Below, one piece after another: positions 57,376-64,000 of a DNA stretch of 64,000 nucleotides. Below the pieces are notes generated by a model, which saw only the letters and a list, made by a program, of their open reading frames with translations, did no database searches and was not told the DNA's origin. A program made the position numbers and the translations under genes. The stretch's first letter is position 1. Each line of letters opens with the position of its first letter. The stretch comes from Vombatus ursinus. Taxonomy: Eukaryota > Chordata > Mammalia > Diprotodontia > Vombatidae. The DNA lies in NCBI RefSeq assembly GCF_900497805.2, contig NW_020954557.1, positions 40,104,780 through 40,168,779 of the forward strand, in the 5' to 3' direction.

Positions 57376-57590
57376 TACTGGGAACAAGCAATAATCTTAA
57401 TATGCTTACATTCTGTGATAGCAATGGTCATATGTGTATGCTTGTGGGTTGAGTCAGAATTTTGCCCTGACCAGATGAAACCAAATTGAATTGGTTTGCC
57501 TCCCTTTAATTATCTCTCAGTTGAGTGCTAGATTTTGTGCCATTCACATGTGTTTCATTGCTCTCTCTCTTTTAGTTCTGTGGTTCAAAA

Positions 57591-59390
57591 ATGGATGATA
57601 TTTCAAGGAAATGTATAAAAGTTGTTACTTTTAAAGAACATACTTCAATCACTTCGGCTTTTGGCATAAGGAATTAAAATATTTCAAGGATCATTCAAGT
57701 CCACAATGAAAAAATTAGTTGCACTCTGGAAGTGCAAAAGAAAGTCGAGTTGAAAATGAAAAACAACAAAAATGAAAAATAAACAATTGCTGCAAAGCAG
57801 CCTAACTAGTTTTCAGAAAATAAGCAAAGACCTTCAATGGGATCTAACACTGGAGGGGTGCTTAGCACAATATAATATTGAGAAGAGCAGTAAAAAATGA
57901 AAACAAAAACAAAAAACAAACCCCAGCTACAAACAGTTGCTATGAAGAAAAATAATGCTTTTGGTAAGACAATACAAAGACTGTAGTAGTAAAGATTGGG
58001 AAAAGATAATTTTACTGGCCTTTTTATTCAAAGCTATACTAACACTGTTGTCAGAAGAAATAAGTCTAGGTGAGCCCATAAGATCTGGGCAGCTTCACCT
58101 GATTATAAACATCTGTCCTCCACTATACGTTCTTACTTCCATTGTGTCTGGAAAACTTTTCCCATTGAAGGAACGATGAACTATGAGAAATATATTTACA
58201 TACTGAGAAGCAGAATTGTTCCAAAATGATAGAAATTCCAAGTAGAGATGGAATGCTGCAACACAGACATTCATCATGATATACATTGCAAAAGGTTAAG
58301 ACATTTATTCAAGAGAGGGAGATAAATATGCTTCATGGACCTGAGAACTCTTCTGATTTAAACCCCATTGAAAACCTATAGTCATAATCAAGGTTAGACT
58401 TGGAAAAGTACTATTGATTTTTTGAAATTTTATTTATTTATTTTTAGTTTTCAATATTCATTTCTATAAGATTTTGAGCTCTAAATTTTTTCCCTCTCCT
58501 TGTCCTCCCTCTTCCCCAAGGTAGCATGCAATCTAATATATGCTATACATATACATTCATATTAAACATGTTCACATTAGTCATATTGTATAGAAGAATT
58601 AGAACCAATGGGAGAAACCATAAGAAAGAAAAAATTTGAAAAAAAGAAAGAGCACAAATAGTATGCTTTGATCTGCATTCAGACTCCATAGTTTTGTTTT
58701 TCTGGTTTTTTTTTTCTGGATGTGGATAGCATTTTCCATCATGACTCTTTTGGAGTTGTTTTAGATCCTTGCATTGCTAAGGAAAGCTAAGTCTATCAAA
58801 GTTATTCTTCACACAATGTGGCTGTTACTGTGTACAATGTTCTCCTGGTTCTGCTTACTTCACTCAGTATCAGTTCATGTAGGTCTTTCCAGGTTTTTCT
58901 GAAGTCTGCCTGCTCATCATTTCTTATGGAATGATAGTATTCCATTACATTCATATATCACAACTTGTTCATCCATTCCCCAATTGATGGGCATCCCCTC
59001 AATTTCCAATCCTTTGCCACCACAAAAAGAGCTGCTATAAATATTTTTGTACATGTGGGTCCTTTCTCCATTTTTATGATTTCTTTGGGATACAGACCTA
59101 GAAGTGGTATTTCTGGATCAAAGAGTATGCAGTTTTATAGCTCTTTGGCATAGTTCCAGATTGCTCTCCAGAATGGTTGGATCAGTTCACAGCTTCACCA
59201 ACAATGTATTAGTGTTCCAATTTTCCCAAATGTTCTCCAGCATTTATCAAAAAATACTGTTGATTAAAGGTAGGCTTGATACCCAGTATAATAAAAATGT
59301 GGTTTCATGATGAAGAATTAAAGAATGTGTCAAAATCTTGTGAATTCAATGTCAAATTACGTAAAATTTAATGATTGCCATGACATTGAA
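57591..59390 (+). pseudogene. Tc1-like DNA transposon transposase relic, split by an L1
   Basis: A decayed Tc1/mariner-superfamily transposase. A start at 57591 gives MDDISRKCIKVVTFKEHTSI then TSAFGIRN, stop, NISRIIQVHN (the helix-turn-helix region). KDWEKIILLAFLFKAILTLL near 58000 fits the WxxVIFSDESKFxLF block. CVWKTFPIEGTMNYEKYIYI (to about 58200) fits VRIEGTMNSEKYIxIL. INMLHGPENSSDLNPIENL (58322-58378), followed by a TAG, is the diagnostic SPDLNPIENLW block near the last catalytic acid. After the L1 the C-terminal text resumes up to a 10-N gap. Without the L1 the span is about 960 bp, close to a full Tc1 transposase (about 340 codons). Stops and shifts break it. Inverted ends were not found, and the right end is cut by the gap. 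Confidence 0.85.
58404..59265 (-). mobile_element. 5'-truncated L1 inside the Tc1 relic, with target duplication
   Basis: Body 58420-59249: AGTTTTCAATATTCATTTCT, CATTAGTCATATTGTATAGA, GGATAGCATTTTCCATCATG, TTCTCCTGGTTCTGCTTACT, ATGGGCATCCCCTCAATTTC, CAGAATGGTTGGATCAGTTC. Flanks AAAAGTACTATTGATT (58404-58419) and AAAAATACTGTTGATT (59250-59265), two mismatches in 16. Confidence 0.92.
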
Positions 59391-59400
59391 NNNNNNNNNN
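59391..59400. other. Assembly gap (10 N)
   Basis: Ten Ns directly after the Tc1 C-terminal text. The true size is unknown, and any 3' inverted end of the transposon is lost here. Confidence 0.99.
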
Positions 59401-59489
59401 ACATATACATGATTACGGGGTGGTTTGGAGTGGGGCAGGATGTTTTGGGGTTCAGAAAAGGCCTCATGTAGAAAATGGCATTGTCTTCC

Positions 59490-59790
59490 AATATTCTTTT
59501 GTGTATTTGTTCAGGCTGGTCTCCCAACTCTGGAACGCTTTTCCCTCCAGGTCCAACTGACATATAATACTTCCCTGATCTCCACAGCTGAAAGTGATGC
59601 CTTCTGGTTTTTCTTTTTAATTTTTTATTTTTACTAGTCAACTGTGCTTTGCCTATCAAAGTCTTACCTTGTAGCATACATATTTGTGTACATTTTATAT
59701 TCTCCCTCCTCCCCATAAATTTGCAAACTCTTTGAAGGCAGTAACTGTCATTTTTACATTAGGTACTATTTAGCACTTTGAGGGATTTCT
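59490..59790 (+). repeat. L2 LINE 3' end, sense
   Basis: CAGGCTGGTCTCCCAACTCT, GGAACGCTTTTCCCTCCAGG, then TTGCAAACTCTTTGAAGGCA and TAGGTACTATTTAGCAC. Confidence 0.8.
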
Positions 59791-60339
59791 GATATCACTT
59801 ACATACTACCACCAATGATAGAGATTGTCACCTTCTATGCCCTCTCATCCTGGGACACTTTTGTTCATGTCCTTCTATAAATTGTCCACTCAGCATGTTG
59901 AGGGCCTTCTTTAAGTCCTTTTGACATGAAATGGATAACAATGGAAAACACAGGCTTTCCCTGTTGGACCACAGGACCTGGCCTACCTTTTCTGGCCATA
60001 TGTCTCTCTTCTGACACCTTTACCTAATTTCCCTTGTGCAATTTGTGGTTGGTAATGAATGCGTTGCAGCCTACCCAGGCCCACTGTATCTCCACTGCCC
60101 TTTTGGTGAACCTCAACACATTTTATGATTGTTTCTTTATTGAATCATAACTTCCTTACTGTCATAACATTTGAATGTAGCTTGCAATATTTTTGTTGGT
60201 AAAGTTCTCTTTCTTATTTTGCTCTGACATTGGAAGTACTTCCGAAGTCAAGTTCTCACCAATCAACAGCCTTCAAAGAAACTTGAAACCGTGTGGACTA
60301 AGATTAGATAGTGGGACCTCTTTTTTTTTTTTTGGCAGT
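59791..60339. other. Unassigned DNA, possibly an old repeat
   Basis: Less AT-rich than its surroundings. No gene or family can be named. Confidence 0.3.
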
Positions 60340-60560
60340 AGGGTCATGATCTGTGATTTCAGTGGTATAGGAAACTCCTTTTACCAATGCATATGGGCAA
60401 CTGCTCTGCAATTTAGAGCTTTATTGAGTTGCCTGGGGCACTAAGAGTTTAAATGACTTGCTCAGGGCCACATAGGCAGTGTGTATCTGAGGTGGAACTT
60501 GAACCCAAGCCTTCCTGACTCAAGGCTCATCTATTTATGTACTACATCACAAGCCCTTAA
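60340..60560 (-). repeat. MIR/THER-type CORE-SINE, antisense
   Basis: GATTTCAGTGGTATAGGAAA, GAGTTGCCTGGGGCACTAAG, TGACTTGCTCAGGGCCACAT and CTTGAACCCAAGCCTTCCTG. Confidence 0.75.
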
Positions 60561-61159
60561 TAGTAGGTAGTTAAGACCACAAAAAGTTCCTCATTTCATT
60601 TACAGTTGCTAGTTAGAATTTGTTTTCAATTGAAGAAAACATACTGAAAAATGAAAAGCATGGTGCTAAGAAAATGCTACAAGAATTTTATGCCATATCA
60701 TCACTATAATATACAACAGAGCTGAAAGATTTTCTAGCAAGATACATTATATATAATTCAAGAGTAAAGAGTTATAACAAGGTAAATTATAGCTACATAA
60801 CATGACACAGAGGAACTTAACTCTTACATGACTGGAATCTTCACCTTGGTGTTCCTAAGTCTTATTTCTTGATTGGTAGTTGTCTCAGTATACCACTCTA
60901 TCTATCTACCCATTTTCTCACCATGTAGCAATGTTTTACCGTACTTCCCAGGACTTCTCTCTAGGTACCTTGTACATACCCCTGTTCCCTACCTCGGTCT
61001 CCTGCCTTCCCTTTGCAGTTCTAGAATCATGATTAAATTAACTTTGTCATTGCTCCTGGAAAGGTTGCATCAGTCTATTCTTCTCCAGCTCCCCTCATCA
61101 TTCCCATAACTCTCCAAACCAAAATATCTCTCCTGGTTCATGACTCCCCAAAATGTGTC
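60561..61159. other. Unassigned DNA
   Basis: No gene or repeat named. 60880-61110 is pyrimidine-rich. Confidence 0.4.
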
Positions 61160-61275
61160 ACCTCCCCTAATTAGAATAATATAAGCTCCTAGAGGGAAAG
61201 AACTGATCTTACTTTTGCATTTGTATCCCCATAGCTTGGTACATAGTAAGTGCTTGATACTTTCTCATTCATTTA
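61160..61275 (+). repeat. L2 LINE 3' tail, sense
   Basis: TATAAGCTCCTAGAGGGAAA, TTTGTATCCCCATAGCTTGG and TACATAGTAAGTGCTTGATA. Confidence 0.85.
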
Positions 61276-61604
61276 TAATATTGCCCTATTATCGTGTTAA
61301 TTTAAGACTGTAGTGCTCTGTACAATATCTTCAAAAGGAGGTCCCAATTCTTTGGTATCTCCAAATAATTGTTTTACGATCTGGTCACATATTCCTTTGA
61401 ATTTTTTTTGAAAACAATTTATTCTGAACTTAACCACCAAAAAAAAAAAAAGTAAGGGAAGGGGCAGACAGAGATACACACACACACATACAATTTCCAT
61501 ACACTGAGTAGAACACAGAAGATTCCACATAAAACCTCTAATGTCTATTTCATTCTGCCTTTTTCTTAAAAAAAAAAATTCCACTTGATACTTTCAAGAG
61601 TGTT
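61276..61604. other. Unassigned DNA
   Basis: Contains a short ACACAC run near 61478. Otherwise no recognisable feature. Confidence 0.4.
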
Positions 61605-62887
61605 TTGGTTGTCTATTTTTTTTTTTTTGGTACAACACTACTCCTCCCCTCACCCAATGAAAAACTGAGAAAAGGAAATAGAAAGGAAAAAACAAACCCT
61701 TGTAACAAATACGAAGTCAAACAAAATAAATCCACAGTCACTATGTCCAAAACGGTATGTCTCAGCATCTTGTTTCCATCACTTCTAAGGAGGTGGTGGG
61801 TCATTGCACTGATCAAAGTTCTTGTTTCAAATTTGTTTTTCTTTATCAGTGTTTCCATTCTTGTGAAAGTGTTCTCCTGATTCTGCTCACTTCAATCCAT
61901 GTCAGTTCATACCTACCTAAGATTCTCTGAAATCAGCTCTTTCATTATTTCTTATGGCTTGTAACATTCTATTATATCCATATACCAGAATAGGTCCAGA
62001 CATTTCTCAATCATCTAAGAAACAATCTAAGGTACCCCCCACCCTTAGAGTCTAGTTCTTTTTTCCCCCTTTCTTTTTTAATTGCAATCTCAGAAAGAGG
62101 TTTTTTCCCCCAATTGTAGCTATTCCCTCCAAGGTTTTACCCTCCTCCTTAACGACTCCCCTTGCCCCCAATCCCAGCTTGTATTTTGGTTGTTTGGTGT
62201 CTTTCTACACCAAATTGTGTGTTTAAGCCTCCTTTATTCATTTCAGATAAGAAAATCATCTGATGTCCATTCTTCTTATCCCTTCTTCCATATTTGTATA
62301 CTTTTTCCTCACATACCCTAATTATGAGAAATAGAAAATTCCACTCCATTTCTTCCTCCTTCTTTACACCAGTATATTCCTTTAGTTGTAAACCTATCTC
62401 TTTTATCTTCTGGAATTCAATATTCCAGTATCTCCTCTCTTTTTTTGTAAAAGTTCCCAGGCCTTAGGTGATATCAGCTCCTTGGTATTTGAACTGCTTT
62501 TTTTCTGGATGCTTTTTCTATTTTTCTTTGATGTCGGAGCTTTGCTTTTGGCTGTAACATTCCTAGGACTTTTGCTTTTGGGATTCCTTTCAGGAAGTGA
62601 TTGGTAGATTTTACATTTTGTCCTCTGATTCTAAAATACCCAAGCAGTTTTCATTTATGATTTCTTGAAATATTGTGTTCAGGTTTTTTTTTAAATTGTG
62701 GTTTTTAGGGAATCTAATGATTTTAAGTTATATTTTCCAGATTGTTTTGTTTTTAAAATTTTCAAATATCTTCTTAAATTGTCTGCAAGTTTTTAGGATT
62801 TTTTGATTTTGTTCTAATATTTCTTACTGTCTTAGGGATCACATTTGATCTTTTATGGTTTTCAAGGAGTCCATTCATTGGGTAAGA

Positions 62888-63222
62888 GTGACATTTCATA
62901 TTCAATCACTTAAAATTGATTCCACCTTCCCAACAACTCAAATGCATTTCTTCATCTATATTTCCACCATCACCACCATCTTAATACAGACTTTCATTAA
63001 CACCCAATTTTCTACAGGTCTTCCCACCTCTACACTTTCTAGATTCTCTAATCCTTCCTTTATATGGTTACCAGAATAATATTTAATACTGGTAAAACTG
63101 GCTATGTCATTCCTCCTTATTTTTTTTTAATTTTCCGTAACTCTCTGTTCTCTACCAATGTCCAAATTTATCTTGCTTGTCGTTAAAGACCTTCCACAAT
63201 TTGGCACTCTCTAGACACGTTT
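62888..63222 (+). repeat. L2 LINE fragment inside the half-L1
   Basis: ACAGGTCTTCCCACCTCTAC, GTTACCAGAATAATATTTAA, CTGGCTATGTCATTCCTCCT and AAAGACCTTCCACAATTTGG, between L1 ORF1 blocks. The junctions are only approximate. Confidence 0.75.
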
Positions 63223-63508
63223 TAAAAAGCTATTTTCCTAATTCTTTTCTCAAGAGCTTTTATCTCTTGCTTTATTTCTTCTAGGCATTCATGTAGTCCT
63301 TGTGAAACCATTTTTTCCCCCTTTGAATCACTGTTTACGGTTGTTACTCCCTACTTTTTATGGGGTTCTCTAGATTTGTAGTAATGTTGATACTATTTAG
63401 TGTTTTGATTTATTCATTTTTCCAGCTTTTGTCAAGTGGGGCTTCTACAATGGCCAGGCTTCACCCCCATAGTGCTTTTGGTGGTGGTGATGGGGTGTTA
63501 TCTTGGGT

Positions 63509-63681
63509 CCTTGGGTTCTTTTTGTTTTTGTTTTTTGCTATGCAATGGGATTAAGTGACTTGCCCAGGGTCACACAGTTAGTGTCAAGTGTCTGAAGCTG
63601 GATTTGAACTCAGGTCCTCTTGACTCCAGGGCCCATGCTCTAGCCACTGCAGCACCTAGCTGCACCCCGCCTTGGTTTCTT
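63509..63681 (-). repeat. tRNA-derived SINE inside the half-L1, with target duplication
   Basis: Body 63521-63669: AATGGGATTAAGTGACTTGC, CCAGGGTCACACAGTTAGTG, GATTTGAACTCAGGTCCTCT and GCAGCACCTAGCTGCACC. Flanks CCTTGGGTTCTT (63509-63520) and CCTTGGTTTCTT (63670-63681). Confidence 0.92.
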
Positions 63682-64000
63682 GTGTTGAGCTCCATCCTCC
63701 TCAGATTAGGGCTCCCCTTCCCCCCACCAGCCAGATCCTTGCAGTTTAGAGTGCTGAGTATTCAGGATCTACTCTGACATTTTAGGACAGAGGGTTAGGA
63801 ACCTCAGAGTTTTGGGCTGAGGCTACTAAGTCTTGGTAATACAGCACCGTGCTTTTCACAGCTTGCTTTCTGTGCTCCCTTGGGCCTTTAAGGTCTCCAT
63901 ACTGGGACTTTCTGATTATCCTGGGGCTTCTCAGGGAAGCCCTCCAGTCTTGAAGCTTCTAGAGACAAATCTTTGCAGGCTATATGTATCCCATCTCTGG

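Larger units (their letters stand above)
61605..64000 (-). mobile_element. Half-L1-like element: L1 3' end joined to ORF1, ORF2 absent
   Basis: 3'-UTR and the last part of ORF2 (AACCCTTGTAACAAATACGA, GTCAAACAAAATAAATCCAC, TTCTGCTCACTTCAATCCAT, to about 62030) pass into spacer text and then antisense ORF1 (TTTCAGGAAGTGATTGGTAG, CATTTATGATTTCTTGAAAT, TTTTCAAGGAGTCCATTCAT). After an L2 insertion, coiled-coil-like text (CAAGAGCTTTTATCTCTTGC) follows, then GC-richer DNA to the window edge that may be ORF1 N-terminus and 5'-UTR. About 4 kb of ORF2 is missing. It may continue beyond 64000. Confidence 0.7.

Noticed and set aside
1-64000. A bacterial, phage, CRISPR or operon-like system
   Set aside because: Base composition, SINEs, LINEs and microsatellites are vertebrate; no repeat-spacer arrays or clustered coding frames exist.

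Overview
This window is non-coding vertebrate DNA, almost certainly from a marsupial. It is AT-rich and CpG-poor. Its repeats are the marsupial mixture: short tRNA-derived SINEs of the WSINE/SINE1 kind (about 150 bp, with GGCAGCTAGGTGGC-like heads), longer MAR1-type SINEs (tails resembling GGAGAAGGAAATGGCAAACC), many L2 LINEs, MIR/THER CORE-SINEs, L1s of marsupial type and RTE-clade LINEs. The WSINE-like copies hint at an Australian marsupial, but I cannot fix the species. Family names rest on my recognition of consensus-like motifs, not on a search.

I find no host protein-coding exon I can defend. The longest open frames are under 140 codons and lie in microsatellites or pyrimidine-rich antisense L1, so no host CDS is annotated.

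Layout: 0-0.5 kb is a CpG-denser unassigned edge with one open frame. 2.7-12.5 kb is a patchwork of L2, MAR1, MIR and L1, with one solo LTR at about 8.7 kb. 12.4-20 kb has older L1 and RTE pieces, a hAT-Charlie fragment split by a SINE, and a truncated L1 with an exact 22-bp target duplication. 20.03-20.54 kb is a three-level nest: a hAT transposon with 8-bp target duplications, containing a U6 snRNA-L1 chimeric retrocopy with its own 17-bp duplications. 22.1-25 kb is an RTE LINE interrupted by a MIR and an L1. 27.2-38.7 kb is an antisense L1 complex with L1s nested in L1. 38.7-42.2 kb has L2, then RTE carrying a solo LTR and one sense L1 tail. 45.2 kb holds a 7SL RNA pseudogene. 47-49.5 kb has L1 pieces, one shaped like a half-L1. 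49.5-55.3 kb is strikingly repeat-poor. 55.6 kb has a palindromic hAT MITE. 57.6-59.4 kb is a Tc1-like transposase relic split by an L1. 61.6-64 kb is a second half-L1-like element with ORF1 but no recognisable ORF2.

Nothing here looks like a working multi-gene system. The interest lies in layered insertions whose target duplications give an order of events, in structural-RNA retrocopies, and in an extreme strand bias: 18 of 19 L1 pieces are antisense, as expected inside an intron of a plus-strand gene. There are two 10-N gaps, at 7671-7680 and 59391-59400.
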